A DNA stretch of 64,000 nt, taken from Pseudomonas lini. Lineage in GTDB: Bacteria; Pseudomonadota; Gammaproteobacteria; Pseudomonadales; Pseudomonadaceae. Positions 25,934-36,944 of this stretch are shown here, in pieces. The stretch's first letter is position 1; each line of letters begins with the position of its first letter. The stretch spans positions 372,001 to 436,000 of the forward strand of contig NZ_JYLB01000005.1 of the NCBI RefSeq assembly GCF_001042905.1, read 5' to 3'. The notes beneath the pieces were generated by a model that searched no databases, had not been told where the DNA came from, and worked only from the letters and a program-made list of their open reading frames with translations. A program made the translations under genes and the position numbers.

Positions 25934-25998
25934 AAAAGATCGCAGCCTTCGGCAGCGCCCAACGGGCGCGTAGGAGCTGCCGAAGGCTGCGATCTTTT
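25934..25998. terminator. Two-way hairpin (REP family C) between waaA and tolC
   Basis: A 22-bp perfect inverted repeat: AAAAGATCGCAGCCTTCGG... on the left and its complement ending in CTTTT on the right, around a 21-base loop. A and T tracts at the two edges suit termination in both directions, for waaA on the plus strand and tolC on the minus strand. The same element recurs at 46852, 56453 and 57266. Confidence 0.75.
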
Positions 25999-26010
25999 GA
26001 TCTTGTGCTT

Positions 26011-27450
26011 TTATTGAGCCGGATTAGCCCGTAATTGCTCCGCCGCAGCCTTGGCCAGATCCGGTGGCAGGAAGTCCTTGTCCGGGTTGTAGTCGGCCTT
26101 GAGGTAACGCGTCAGATCCTGCAAATCCCCCGGGTTCAAAGTGCCGGCGGCCTGCTTCAAACGCAGGTTGTCGAGGATGTAGTCGTAGCGGGTGTTGTTG
26201 TAGTTGCGCACCGAGGTGTACAGCTGACGCTGGGCATCGAGCACGTCAACGATGTTGCGCGTCCCCACCTGATAACCGATTTCGGTCGCTTCCACCGCGC
26301 TCTGGTTGGAGATGATCGACTGTCGGCGGGCCTGCACCTGCTCGACGTCGGTGTTGACGGCGCGGTGCAGATTGCGGGTGTTTTCCACGACCTGACGACG
26401 CAGCGCTTCGCGTTGCTGCTCGGACTGAGTCAGCCGTGAATAGGACTCACGCACCTGCGAGCTGGTCAGCCCACCGCTGTAGAGCGGGATGCTCAATTGC
26501 AGGCCAACCGTGCGCTGCTCGACATCGCCGCCGTAACGCACGCCGTTCGGGTTCGGGTTGGTAAAACCGAGGGCGTCGTTGTCACCTTTCTGATATTGCG
26601 CGACCGCATCCAGGGTGGGCGCATGTCCGGCCTTGCGCTGCTTGAGGGTTTCCTCGGCGGCGCTCACTGCGTAGTTGCTGGCCAGCAGATTCAGGTTCTG
26701 CTTGGCGGCGGTGTCGACCCAGGCTTTGGCATCGTTCGGTGCTGGCGGCAGGATCGGTAAGGTATGGACGATGCCCTGGATAGAGTTGTACTGGCGGTTG
26801 GTCAGGGTGATAAGCGCTTCGAACGCGTCATCCACCTGACGCTGAGCGAGAATCCGGTTGGCTCGTGCGGTGTCGTAACTGGCTTGGGATTGCAGCACGT
26901 CGGTCTTGTCCGACAGGCCAACGTCGAAGCGTTCGTTGGACTGGTCGAGCTGACGCTTGAACGCCGCTTCTTCGGCCTTGGTCGAGGCCAGGGTGTCCTG
27001 GCTGCGCAGCACGTTGAAGTAGCTTTCGGCGCTTTGCAGGATCAGGTTCTGTTCGGTGGCCGAGAGTTGCAAGGCCGCCTGTTCGTTGACGTCCTTGGCG
27101 GCCTGTAACTGGAACCAGCGATCGGCGCGGAAAATCGGTTGCGCCAGGGTTGCCTGATACACCGTGCCACTTCGGGTCGAGGTCATCGATGGCTGATCGA
27201 GTTCGGTGCGGGTGTTGTTCAGGTCAGCACCGGCGGACAGGTTGGGCAACAGCCCGGCGCGGGCCTGGGGCACGACTTCCTTCTGAGCGCCGTATTGGGC
27301 GCGGGCGGCGGCGAGGTCGGCGTTGTTGTCCACCGCTTCCTGATAGACGCTGACCAGGTCAGTTTTGGTCGATAAGGGCGCTTCAGCTGCCCAGGCCATT
27401 CCGTTGGACGCACAAGACACGGCAAGGGCCAGTGAGAGTTTGCGCAGCAT
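26011..27450 (-). CDS. tolC: TolC-family outer-membrane efflux/secretion channel
   Basis: A 479-residue outer-membrane channel for type I secretion and multidrug efflux. The signal peptide runs to about AWAAEAP (residues 20-26). Two TolC-type repeats follow, with long coiled-coil helices, e.g. LILQSAESYFNVLRSQDTLA and the second-repeat RNIVDVLDAQRQLYTS, plus the SYFNVLR and VLDAQRQLY landmark segments. This is the OpmH/TolC type (PA4974 in P. aeruginosa), not the OprM lipoprotein type, since no lipobox cysteine is present. It is transcribed alone, away from thiC, whose leader begins about 200 bases upstream. Confidence 0.93.
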   Translation of the reverse strand: MLRKLSLALAVSCASNGMAWAAEAPLSTKTDLVSVYQEAVDNNADLAAARAQYGAQKEVVPQARAGLLPNLSAGADLNNTRTELDQPSMTSTRSGTVYQATLAQPIFRADRWFQLQAAKDVNEQAALQLSATEQNLILQSAESYFNVLRSQDTLASTKAEEAAFKRQLDQSNERFDVGLSDKTDVLQSQASYDTARANRILAQRQVDDAFEALITLTNRQYNSIQGIVHTLPILPPAPNDAKAWVDTAAKQNLNLLASNYAVSAAEETLKQRKAGHAPTLDAVAQYQKGDNDALGFTNPNPNGVRYGGDVEQRTVGLQLSIPLYSGGLTSSQVRESYSRLTQSEQQREALRRQVVENTRNLHRAVNTDVEQVQARRQSIISNQSAVEATEIGYQVGTRNIVDVLDAQRQLYTSVRNYNNTRYDYILDNLRLKQAAGTLNPGDLQDLTRYLKADYNPDKDFLPPDLAKAAAEQLRANPAQ

Positions 27451-27645
27451 GAGGCCATCCCTAAAAAATTACGCTGATAATTTGAGCGCCAAGGCTACGG
27501 CGCGGCGCCCTGCAGCGTCAAGGCGCGGCACGGCGTAGCGAGTGTAGTTGCACGCAGGCAAGGCAACAATCCTGCAATTGCGCCATTCATCATGGTGTTT
27601 GCTGCGGAGTTGGCGTTCTTTGCCGGTTGTGTCTAGACTGGCCGG

Positions 27646-27740
27646 GTTCTTGTCGGGGTGCCTTGCTATGAGGCTGAGATCGAATAATTTCGGATCCCGT
27701 TGAACCTGATCAGGTTAGCGCCTGCGTAGGGAACAAGATT
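27646..27740 (+). promoter_or_regulatory. TPP riboswitch (THI element) ahead of thiC
   Basis: The THI-box core is readable: TCGGGGTGCC at 27653-27662, CTATGAGGCTGAGATC, then GAACCTGATCAGGTTAG and TGCGTAGGGAACA. The closing stem pairs TCTTGT (27648-27653) with ACAAGA (27733-27738). It binds thiamin pyrophosphate and lowers thiC expression when thiamin is plentiful. About 175 leader bases separate it from the thiC ATG; partial stems such as CCCGG...CCGGG lie there, but no clear intrinsic terminator, so the mode of control is unclear. The bases from the tolC start (27451) to 27645 show no gene. Confidence 0.95.
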
Positions 27741-27915
27741 TCTCGTCACCCGGCGAGTCCTCTTGTGCTTCGTCCGGGATGTTGTTCGACAATCGAACAC
27801 CCCTCGAGCACCGAGCACAGCACCAGCTGGTTTTCCCAGCGCCCGTGCGTCCATTCGTTTACAGGTTCGCTCCGACAAAAATCCACTGCCTGGATGTGTG
27901 TCTGGAGAGCCCGTG

Positions 27916-29805
<1,890 letters not shown>

Positions 29806-29846
29806 TTTGATCCGCAGCGCCAGCCTTTCGAGGCCGGCGCAGCTCT

Positions 29847-29919
29847 TGTAGGAGCGAGGCTTGCCCGCGAAGGCGGTTTGTCTGACACACCGCTTTCGCG
29901 GGCAAGCCTCGCTCCTACA
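29847..29919. repeat. REP palindrome pair (family D)
   Basis: Arms TGTAGGAGCGAGGCTTGCCC... (29847-29871) and the reverse complement (29895-29919), with a 23-base loop. It lies between thiC and the permease gene, and could reduce read-through or stabilise the thiC message. Confidence 0.8.
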
Positions 29920-29962
29920 GGTTGTGGTTACAACAACAAATGTCCCTCTGAGATAACACCCC

Positions 29963-31255
29963 TTGAGCATTCAACCCAGCACTTATTCCCCGGACATCGC
30001 CGTGCCGACCGACAAGCGTGTCTTCGGCGGCCGTGATTTGTGTTCCCTGTGGTTCTCCCTCGGCATCGGCCTGATGGTGTTGCAGACCGGCGCGCTGCTC
30101 GCTCCAGGTCTGGGCCTGTCTGGCTCATTGCTGGCGATTTTTCTTGGCACGCTGGTCGGCGTTCTGTTGCTGGCCGCCGTCGGCGTGATCGGCAGCGACA
30201 CCGGCCTGTCGTCGATGGCCGCGCTCAAACTCAGCTTGGGCCGTCATGGCGCCAGCCTTCCGGCGGTGTTGAACCTGCTGCAACTGATCGGTTGGGGCTC
30301 GTTCGAAATTATCGTGATGCGCGACGCTGCCAGCCTGCTTGGCGCCCGTGCGTTCAGCGAAGGCAGCCTGATGACGAATCCGCTGCTTTGGACAGTTTTC
30401 TTCGGTGGTTTGGCGACTTTGCTGGCCGTCAGCGGGCCACTGACCTTTGTGCGCAAAATCCTGCGCAAGTGGGGCATCTGGCTGCTGCTGGCCGCGTGCA
30501 TTTGGCTAACCTGGAACCTGTTCGCCAAAGCCGATCTGGCGGCGTTGTGGGCGCAGGCCGGTGATGGTTCGATGCCGTTTGCCGTGGGCTTCGACATTGC
30601 GATCGCAATGCCGCTGTCCTGGCTGCCGCTGATTGCCGACTACTCGCGGTTCGGCAAGCGCGCGAAGAAAGTCTTCGGCGGTACGGCGCTGGGCTTCTTT
30701 ATCGGTAACTTCTGGCTGATGAGTTTGGGCGTGGCCTACACCCTGGCGTTCGCGCCGAGCGGTGAAGTGAATGCCTTGCTGCTGGCGTTGGCCGGTGCAG
30801 GGTTGGGGATTCCGTTGCTGCTGATTCTGCTGGATGAGTCGGAAAATGCCTTTGCCGACATTCACTCGGCGGCGGTGTCCAGCGGGATTCTGTTGCGCTT
30901 GAAAGTTGAGCATCTGGCCTTGGCGATCGGCGTGATCTGCACACTGATCGCGTGCCTGGCGCCATTGGCCCAGTACCAGAACTTTCTGCTGTTGATCGGT
31001 TCGGTGTTTGCGCCGCTGTTCGGTGTAGTGCTGGTGGATCACTTCATCCTGCGCAAGCGCAGTGCTCATGTAGCGTCAGCCGCATTGCGCTGGCCGGCGT
31101 TGCTCGCCTGGTTGGGCGGGGTGAGTACCTATCATTTGCTGGCCAATCTCTATCCGGACATCGGCGCAACCCTGCCGTCGCTGGTACTGGCAGGGCTGCT
31201 GCAACTGCTGCTCGGTCGGGCCTTCAGCTACGGCCGGGAAACAGCTCGGGCTTGA
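29963..31255 (+). CDS. cytX: NCS1-family permease, CytX-like (HMP transporter)
   Basis: A 430-residue membrane protein with about twelve hydrophobic segments and the NCS1 (cytosine/purine/thiamin precursor) pattern: WFSLGIGLMVLQTGALLAPG, then QLIGWGSFEIIVM and IAMPLSWLPLIADYSRF. CytX members import hydroxymethylpyrimidine; being directly behind thiC fits that role, so precursor could be made or taken up. The start is uncertain: TTG 29963 has only a weak ribosome site, and a GTG at 30002 is in frame. It overlaps the convergent lipoprotein gene by 32 bases. Cytosine transport remains an alternative. Confidence 0.75.
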   Translation: MSIQPSTYSPDIAVPTDKRVFGGRDLCSLWFSLGIGLMVLQTGALLAPGLGLSGSLLAIFLGTLVGVLLLAAVGVIGSDTGLSSMAALKLSLGRHGASLPAVLNLLQLIGWGSFEIIVMRDAASLLGARAFSEGSLMTNPLLWTVFFGGLATLLAVSGPLTFVRKILRKWGIWLLLAACIWLTWNLFAKADLAALWAQAGDGSMPFAVGFDIAIAMPLSWLPLIADYSRFGKRAKKVFGGTALGFFIGNFWLMSLGVAYTLAFAPSGEVNALLLALAGAGLGIPLLLILLDESENAFADIHSAAVSSGILLRLKVEHLALAIGVICTLIACLAPLAQYQNFLLLIGSVFAPLFGVVLVDHFILRKRSAHVASAALRWPALLAWLGGVSTYHLLANLYPDIGATLPSLVLAGLLQLLLGRAFSYGRETARA

Positions 31256-31970
31256 GAATACCGTTCAGGCGCGGGTAGGGGATCTTCAGTTCGACGTGGC
31301 CCAATGCGTAAGGCGCGATGGTGCTCACTTCGTACTTGAGGATCACCCCGCCGTAGGTCAGCGCCACGTTCTGGGTTTTCACGAAGGGCCAGCTCTTCAC
31401 GAACTCCGGTTCCTGATCGAGTTTGGTGCTGATCAGCCAGCTGTTGTGCGCCACTTGGGCCGCTTTCCAGAACGCCTCTTCCTGCCCCGGGATCAACATG
31501 TCCGAGAGGGTCAGTACTTTATGCTGCTGACGTGAGTAGTTGATGAAGCCGCGGCCCGGCGTGCCATGGGCACCGCCGGTGTCCAGGTAGCTGGATAATT
31601 CAACGATCACCAAGCCGTCATGCTGCTCACGTACCTTGGCTTGCAGGTAGCTGCTGTAGCGCGGGCCGGCACTGCTCAAAAACTGCTCGCGATACGCCGC
31701 CAATGTTGGCGCTACAGGGGCGTCAGGCGAGGTGCGGGTCATTTGCAGCAGGCGTTTTTCGATGATGCCGTCAAGTGCAGGTTCATCCGGGAAACGCAGC
31801 GTATCGATATTCACCAGCGGGCAGTCAGCGTTGGCGCAGCCTGGTTTCAACTGTTCCGATGCGTCGCGGGTAGTTTCCAGCGGCGCCCGATAGTTGGGCT
31901 GGAACAAACTCTGGCAGGCGCCCAGGGTCAGGGCGATTGCGGCCACGGAGGCGATTTTAAAAAGCGACAT
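31224..31970 (-). CDS. RsiV/DUF3298-type lipoprotein
   Basis: A 248-residue secreted lipoprotein with signal MSLFKIASVAAIALTLGAC, the lipidated cysteine being residue 19 in the LGAC lipobox. The mature part has the DUF3298/DUF4163 pattern found in RsiV: LDTGGAHGTPGRGFINYSRQ, where histidine and glycines are conserved, then LSDMLIPGQEEAFW and a beta-rich end VELKIPYPRLNGIL. RsiV itself is an anti-sigma factor binding lysozyme; no sigma factor is adjacent here, so a role in anti-sigma control is not supported. It overlaps the permease gene tail to tail. Confidence 0.78.
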   Translation of the reverse strand: MSLFKIASVAAIALTLGACQSLFQPNYRAPLETTRDASEQLKPGCANADCPLVNIDTLRFPDEPALDGIIEKRLLQMTRTSPDAPVAPTLAAYREQFLSSAGPRYSSYLQAKVREQHDGLVIVELSSYLDTGGAHGTPGRGFINYSRQQHKVLTLSDMLIPGQEEAFWKAAQVAHNSWLISTKLDQEPEFVKSWPFVKTQNVALTYGGVILKYEVSTIAPYALGHVELKIPYPRLNGILKPELFPGRS

Positions 31971-32183
31971 GGGCGTCCTTCATAAAACAGGGAAAGGCGA
32001 AAAGTTACCCGCTTCGACTCTTAACGAAGCAGTCAGTTCGCCACTAAGCTAATTAGAGTTGGTTTCGCCCTCACCGTCTATCCCGCTGACTGGAAAGGGG
32101 CTGCATCAAACATCGCGGGCGCGTTAGGATGGCGCGAAGTCGAGGTTGGAGCCTCGGATAGGATTTGTAGAACGAGGATAGTC

Positions 32184-32801
32184 ATGACTGATTTTGCCAA
32201 CGCCATTCCGACCGCCGTTGATATCGTTCGGCGCGAAAAGTGCTATGAGGGTTTCTACAAGCTCGACCGCGTGCACTTGCGCCACGAATTGTTCGCCGGT
32301 GGCATGAGTCGCGAAATCAATCGTGAACTGTTCGTGCGCCATGATGCGGTGTGCGTGCTGCCTTACGATCCGCAGCGCGATGAAGTGGTGCTGATCGAGC
32401 AGTTTCGCGTCGGTGCCATGGGCAAGACCGACAATCCGTGGCTGATCGAACTGGTCGCCGGTCTGATCGACAAGGATGAAGTACCGGAAGAAGTTGCTCA
32501 CCGCGAAGCGCAGGAGGAAGCTGGGCTTGTATTCGGGGCGCTCTGGCCGATGACCAAATATTTTCCATCGCCGGGCGGCAGTAATGAATTCGTGCATTTG
32601 TACCTGGGGCGTTGCGAGACAACCGGGGTCGGCGGCCTGCATGGGCTGGAGGAAGAGGCAGAAGATATTCGCGTCACGGTCTGGGCGTTCGAAGATGCCC
32701 TGCAAGCCGTACGCGACGGACGTATTGCCAACGCGGCAAGCATCATCGCCTTGCAATGGCTGGCTTTGAACCGCGTTGAAGTGAGGGGGTTATGGTCGTA
32801 A
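32184..32801 (+). CDS. nudF: ADP-ribose pyrophosphatase (Nudix)
   Basis: Hydrolyses ADP-ribose to AMP and ribose-5-phosphate, clearing a reactive metabolite. The 205-residue product has a complete Nudix box from Gly93 to Leu115 (GLIDKDEVPEEVAHREAQEE then AGL), with metal-binding Glu111 and Glu112. The N terminus (ANAIPTAVDIVRREKCYEGF) and the later FPSPGGSNEFVHLYLG are as in NudF. The preceding 213 bases from 31971 show no gene, only a GAGGTTGGAGCCTC small hairpin. It overlaps the DUF1249 gene by ten bases; cpdA follows, as in P. aeruginosa. Confidence 0.94.
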   Translation: MTDFANAIPTAVDIVRREKCYEGFYKLDRVHLRHELFAGGMSREINRELFVRHDAVCVLPYDPQRDEVVLIEQFRVGAMGKTDNPWLIELVAGLIDKDEVPEEVAHREAQEEAGLVFGALWPMTKYFPSPGGSNEFVHLYLGRCETTGVGGLHGLEEEAEDIRVTVWAFEDALQAVRDGRIANAASIIALQWLALNRVEVRGLWS

Positions 32802-33244
32802 ACAAGCTGCGCGATCGCTACCGGATCGACCTCGTGGGGCTGCAAGCCTCCTGCGAGGCCAATTACGCGCGCCTGATGCGACTGCTACCGGACATGCGCA
32901 ACGAGCCGGCAGCCCGGCGCATTGCCGTGACCCATGGCGACCAGATGCTGGGTGTGCTGGCCCTCGAAGTGCTGCAGGTCTGCCCGTACACCACGACCCT
33001 GCAAGTACGCCAGGAACACAGCCTGCCATGGCTGCCGGTGCCGCAACTGGAAGTTCAGGTCTATCACGACGCCTGCATGGCCGAAGTGGTCAGTGCTGAG
33101 CATGCAAGACGCTTCCGGGGCATCTATCCTTACCCGAACGCCGCGATGCATCAGCCGGATGAAAAGGCTCAGCTCAATCTGTTCCTGGGGGAATGGCTGA
33201 GTCACTGTCTGGCATGTGGGCACGAGTACGCAGTCGTTCGGTAG
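32792..33244 (+). CDS. DUF1249 family protein
   Basis: A 150-residue cytoplasmic protein of the DUF1249 (YqiB-like) family. It has no known reaction. Characteristic parts are RDRYRIDLVGLQASCEANYA, LEVQVYHDACMAEVV and YPNAAMHQPDEKAQLNLFLG, the last near the C terminus. The ATG lies inside the end of nudF, and cpdA follows about 100 bases later. The nudF-yqiB-cpdA-yqiA-parE order is conserved in gamma-proteobacteria, so it probably belongs to this housekeeping cluster. Confidence 0.85.
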   Translation: MVVNKLRDRYRIDLVGLQASCEANYARLMRLLPDMRNEPAARRIAVTHGDQMLGVLALEVLQVCPYTTTLQVRQEHSLPWLPVPQLEVQVYHDACMAEVVSAEHARRFRGIYPYPNAAMHQPDEKAQLNLFLGEWLSHCLACGHEYAVVR

Positions 33245-33342
33245 TTGTGAACTGCGTCCGGTTCACAGGTTTCCTCTTTTGATCGTCCCCCAGCATAATT
33301 GCGGCACTTACCCATCCCGTGATCACGCCCTGGGAGAACGCC

Positions 33343-34158
33343 TTGCCGAGCGTATCCACATTGACCACCGCCGATCCTGCGTTGCTGGTGCAACTCTCCG
33401 ACAGCCATCTGTTTGCCGAGGCGGACGGGACGTTGCTGGGCATGAATACCCGCGACAGCCTGCAACAGGTCATTGAGCTGGTAAAGCTTCAGCAGCCGCA
33501 GATCGACTTGATCATTGCCAGTGGCGATCTTTCACAGGACGGGACGCTGGAGTCGTATCAGCTGTTTCGTGACCTGACCCGGCAGATCGATGCGCCGGCA
33601 CGCTGGATTCCCGGTAATCATGACGAGCCGCGGATCATGGCTGAGGCAGCGGTGCAGAGTGCGCTGCTGGAGTCGGTGGTGGACATCGGCAACTGGCGGG
33701 TTACGTTGCTCGATTCGGCGGTGCCGGGTTCGGTGCCGGGGTATTTGCAGGATGAACAGTTGCAGTTGCTGGCCCGCTCCTTGAGTGAGGCGCCGCAGCG
33801 GCATCATCTGGTGTGTTTCCATCATCATCCGGTGTCGATCGGGTGTGCGTGGATGGAGCCCATTGGATTGCGCAATCCTGAAGCGTTGTTCGCGGTGCTG
33901 GATCGGTTTCCTCAGGTACGTGCGGTGTTGTGGGGGCATGTGCATCAGGAAATTGATCAGGAGCGCAACGGTGTTCGCCTGATTGCATCGCCCTCGACCT
34001 GTATTCAGTTCGAGCCGGGCAGTGATGATTTCAAGGTGAGTGAGCAGGCGCCGGGGTATCGATGGTTGCGGTTGTTGCCGGATGGTCGGCTGGAAACTGG
34101 CGTGGAACGCGTCACCGGGTTCGACTTTCAGATTGATTACGGCTCTAACGGCTACTGA
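33343..34158 (+). CDS. cpdA: 3',5'-cyclic-AMP phosphodiesterase
   Basis: Hydrolyses cAMP to AMP, lowering Vfr/CRP activity. The 271-residue protein is a class III phosphodiesterase (calcineurin-like fold) with ordered metal motifs LSDSHLF (Asp20, His22), ASGDLSQDG, GNHDEP, CFHHHPVSIG and WGHVHQE. TTG 33343 with GGGAGAA at 33331-33337 is preferred; a GTG eight codons upstream (33319) is an alternative. In P. aeruginosa the same gene is part of the Vfr feedback circuit. No Vfr site was confidently seen upstream. Confidence 0.93.
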   Translation: MPSVSTLTTADPALLVQLSDSHLFAEADGTLLGMNTRDSLQQVIELVKLQQPQIDLIIASGDLSQDGTLESYQLFRDLTRQIDAPARWIPGNHDEPRIMAEAAVQSALLESVVDIGNWRVTLLDSAVPGSVPGYLQDEQLQLLARSLSEAPQRHHLVCFHHHPVSIGCAWMEPIGLRNPEALFAVLDRFPQVRAVLWGHVHQEIDQERNGVRLIASPSTCIQFEPGSDDFKVSEQAPGYRWLRLLPDGRLETGVERVTGFDFQIDYGSNGY

Positions 34159-34189
34159 TTTATTTGTCATTTTCCAAGACCGAGGTGCG

Positions 34190-34269
34190 GCCATCGCGGG
34201 CAAGCCCGCTCCCACAGGGGATTTGTGAACGCCTCAGATCCTTGTGGGAGCGGGCTTGCCCGCGATGGC
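34190..34269. repeat. REP palindrome pair (family A)
   Basis: A 27-bp arm (GCCATCGCGGGCAAGCCCGC...) at 34190-34216 and its complement at 34243-34269, with a 26-base loop. It is downstream of cpdA and probably close to its transcript end. The remainder of 34159-34361 shows no gene. Confidence 0.85.
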
Positions 34270-34361
34270 GTTTGCTCAGGTGACATGATTTCCACGCATA
34301 TCCCCGATTTTCCCGACACCCTGTAAACTGCGCCTCTTTACCCGACGCACAGGGAGCTCAA

Positions 34362-34970
34362 ATGTCTGGTTCGATCCTTTATATCCACGGTTTCAACAGC
34401 GCGCCGGCGTCGAAAAAGGCCTGTCAGTTGATTAATGTGATGGAACGGCTGGGCTTGAGCGATCAGTTGCGTGTGCCGGCCTTGCATCACCATCCTCGCG
34501 AGGCCATCGGTCAGCTGGAGCAGGCGATTGCCGAGCTGGGGCGGCCACTGCTGGTCGGCAGCTCACTCGGCGGCTACTATGCGACTCACTTGGCCGAGCG
34601 CCATGGCTTGAAAGCCCTGTTGATCAACCCGGCCGTCAGCCCGCACCGGATGTTCGACGGGTATCTGGGGACGCAGAAAAACCTGTATACCAATGAGACT
34701 TGGGAAATGACCCACGACCACGTGACGGCCCTGGCCGAGCTGGAAGTGCCGGCGCCCCAGGATCCGCAGCGGTTTCAAGTGTGGTTGCAGACCGGCGATG
34801 AAACGCTGGATTATCGCCTCGCCCAGCAGTATTACCGAGCCTGTGCCTTGCGCATCCAGGCGGGCGGCGACCATAGTTTCCAGGGTTTTGCCGAGCGATT
34901 GCCGGCAATGCTGAGTTTCGCCGGCATCGGCGCAGATTTGTATCAGGCGATTGATTTCACTGCACTGTGA
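34362..34970 (+). CDS. yqiA: YqiA-type esterase
   Basis: A 202-residue alpha/beta-hydrolase of the YqiA/YcfP family, cytoplasmic, acting on short acyl or palmitoyl-CoA-type esters in E. coli. The oxyanion region YIHGFNSAP is near the N terminus, the nucleophile is Ser68 in GSSLGGYYATHL, and the catalytic His is in AGGDHSFQGF near residue 175. It lies between cpdA and parE, as in E. coli. The strong match in length and motifs makes the family call secure; the natural substrate is not known. Confidence 0.9.
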   Translation: MSGSILYIHGFNSAPASKKACQLINVMERLGLSDQLRVPALHHHPREAIGQLEQAIAELGRPLLVGSSLGGYYATHLAERHGLKALLINPAVSPHRMFDGYLGTQKNLYTNETWEMTHDHVTALAELEVPAPQDPQRFQVWLQTGDETLDYRLAQQYYRACALRIQAGGDHSFQGFAERLPAMLSFAGIGADLYQAIDFTAL

Positions 34971-35039
34971 TTTGTCGCCTCTTTTTCATAGAACTCTCTT
35001 TTTCACAGAACACTTTTTACAGGCGGACGACGAGACCCC

Positions 35040-36944
35040 ATGGCCACTCCCAGCGCTAGCTCTTATAACGCAGACGCCATCGAAGTCCTCTCGGGCCTCG
35101 ACCCGGTGCGCAAACGCCCCGGCATGTACACCGACACCAGTCGACCGAACCACCTCGCCCAGGAAGTCATCGACAACAGCGTCGACGAAGCCTTGGCCGG
35201 GCATGCGACATCGGTGCAGGTCATCCTGCACGCCGATCACTCTCTGGAAGTCAGCGATGACGGCCGTGGCATGCCAGTGGACATTCACCCGGAAGAGGGT
35301 GTGTCGGGCGTCGAACTGATCCTCACCAAGCTTCATGCGGGCGGCAAGTTTTCCAACAAGAACTACCAGTTCTCCGGCGGTTTGCACGGGGTGGGTATTT
35401 CCGTGGTCAACGCCTTGTCGACCGAAGTCCGGGTGCGTGTGAAGCGCGACGGCAACGAATACCAGATGACTTTCGCTGACGGTTACAAGAAGACCGAGCT
35501 GGAAGTGATTGGCACCGTCGGCAAGCGCAACACTGGCACCAGCGTGTTCTTCGCGCCGGACCCGAAGTATTTCGATTCACCGAAATTCTCCATCAGCCGC
35601 CTCAAGCACGTGCTCAAGGCCAAGGCCGTTCTGTGCCCGGGGTTGCTGGTCAGTTTTGAAGACAAGGCCACCGGCGAGAAAGTCGAATGGCATTACGAAG
35701 ACGGTCTGCGCTCCTACCTGGTAGACGCAGTCAGCGAATTCGAACGCCTGCCGGACGAACCGTTCTGCGGCAGCCTGGCCGGTAACAAAGAAGCGGTCGA
35801 TTGGGCGTTGCTGTGGTTGCCCGAGGGCGGCGACAGCGTTCAGGAAAGCTACGTCAACCTGATCCCGACGGCCCAGGGCGGTACGCACGTCAACGGTCTG
35901 CGTCAGGGCTTGCTCGATGCGATGCGCGAGTTCTGCGAATTCCGCAGCCTGTTGCCGCGTGGCGTGAAGCTGGCGCCGGAAGACGTCTGGGAACGCATTG
36001 CGTTCGTCCTGTCGATGAAAATGCAGGAACCGCAATTCTCCGGTCAGACCAAGGAACGCCTGTCATCCCGTGAAGCGGCAGCCTTTGTTTCCGGTGTGGT
36101 CAAGGACGCGTTCAGCCTGTGGCTCAACGCTCACCCTGAGACCGGCATGCTGCTGGCGGAATTGGCGATCAACAACGCCGGCCGTCGTCTGAAGGCCAGC
36201 AAGAAGGTTGAGCGTAAGCGCATTACCCAAGGGCCGGCGTTGCCGGGCAAACTCGCCGACTGCGCCGGACAGGACCCGATGCGCTCCGAGCTGTTCCTGG
36301 TGGAAGGTGATTCCGCCGGCGGTTCGGCCAAGCAGGCGCGGGACAAAGAATTTCAGGCGATCCTGCCATTGCGCGGCAAGATTCTGAACACCTGGGAAGT
36401 CGACGGCAGCGAAGTGCTGGCCAGCCAGGAAGTGCACAATATTGCCGTGGCCATCGGTGTCGATCCGGGCTCGGCGGACATCGCCCAGTTGCGTTACGGC
36501 AAGATCTGCATCCTCGCCGACGCCGACTCCGACGGTCTGCACATCGCCACGTTGCTCTGCGCCTTGTTCGTCCAGCATTTCCGTCCGCTGGTGGATGCCG
36601 GACACGTCTACGTCGCCATGCCGCCGCTGTACCGTATAGACCTGGGCAAAGAAATTTACTATGCCCTGGACGAGGCCGAGCGCGATGGCATTCTCGATCG
36701 TCTGGTAGCCGAGAAGAAACGCGGCAAACCACAGGTCACCCGATTCAAAGGTCTGGGTGAAATGAACCCGCCGCAGTTGCGCGAAACTACCATGGACCCG
36801 AACACGCGGCGTCTGGTGCAGTTGACGCTGGAAGATTTCGACGCGACCTCGGAAATGATGGACATGCTGCTGGCGAAAAAACGCGCTGGCGATCGCAAGT
36901 CCTGGCTGGAGTCCAAGGGCAACCTGGCCGAGGTTCTGGGCTGA
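35040..36944 (+). CDS. parE: DNA topoisomerase IV subunit B
   Basis: ATPase subunit of topoisomerase IV, which unlinks daughter chromosomes. The 634-residue product has the GHKL ATP-site motifs (EVIDNSVDEALAGHA, DDGRGMPVD, GGLHGVGISVVNAL), a transducer domain, and the TOPRIM segment with EGDSAGGSAKQARD, PLRGKILN and DADSDGLHIATLL. It starts with ATG, and its stop overlaps the next start by one base. parC lies three genes further in the same direction. The quinolone-related EGDSAGG/PLRGKILN region looks wild-type. Confidence 0.97.
   Translation: MATPSASSYNADAIEVLSGLDPVRKRPGMYTDTSRPNHLAQEVIDNSVDEALAGHATSVQVILHADHSLEVSDDGRGMPVDIHPEEGVSGVELILTKLHAGGKFSNKNYQFSGGLHGVGISVVNALSTEVRVRVKRDGNEYQMTFADGYKKTELEVIGTVGKRNTGTSVFFAPDPKYFDSPKFSISRLKHVLKAKAVLCPGLLVSFEDKATGEKVEWHYEDGLRSYLVDAVSEFERLPDEPFCGSLAGNKEAVDWALLWLPEGGDSVQESYVNLIPTAQGGTHVNGLRQGLLDAMREFCEFRSLLPRGVKLAPEDVWERIAFVLSMKMQEPQFSGQTKERLSSREAAAFVSGVVKDAFSLWLNAHPETGMLLAELAINNAGRRLKASKKVERKRITQGPALPGKLADCAGQDPMRSELFLVEGDSAGGSAKQARDKEFQAILPLRGKILNTWEVDGSEVLASQEVHNIAVAIGVDPGSADIAQLRYGKICILADADSDGLHIATLLCALFVQHFRPLVDAGHVYVAMPPLYRIDLGKEIYYALDEAERDGILDRLVAEKKRGKPQVTRFKGLGEMNPPQLRETTMDPNTRRLVQLTLEDFDATSEMMDMLLAKKRAGDRKSWLESKGNLAEVLG

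Noticed and set aside
27763..27915. N-terminal extension of thiC
   Set aside because: It crosses the riboswitch leader and precedes the family's usual N terminus; ATG 27916 has a ribosome site.
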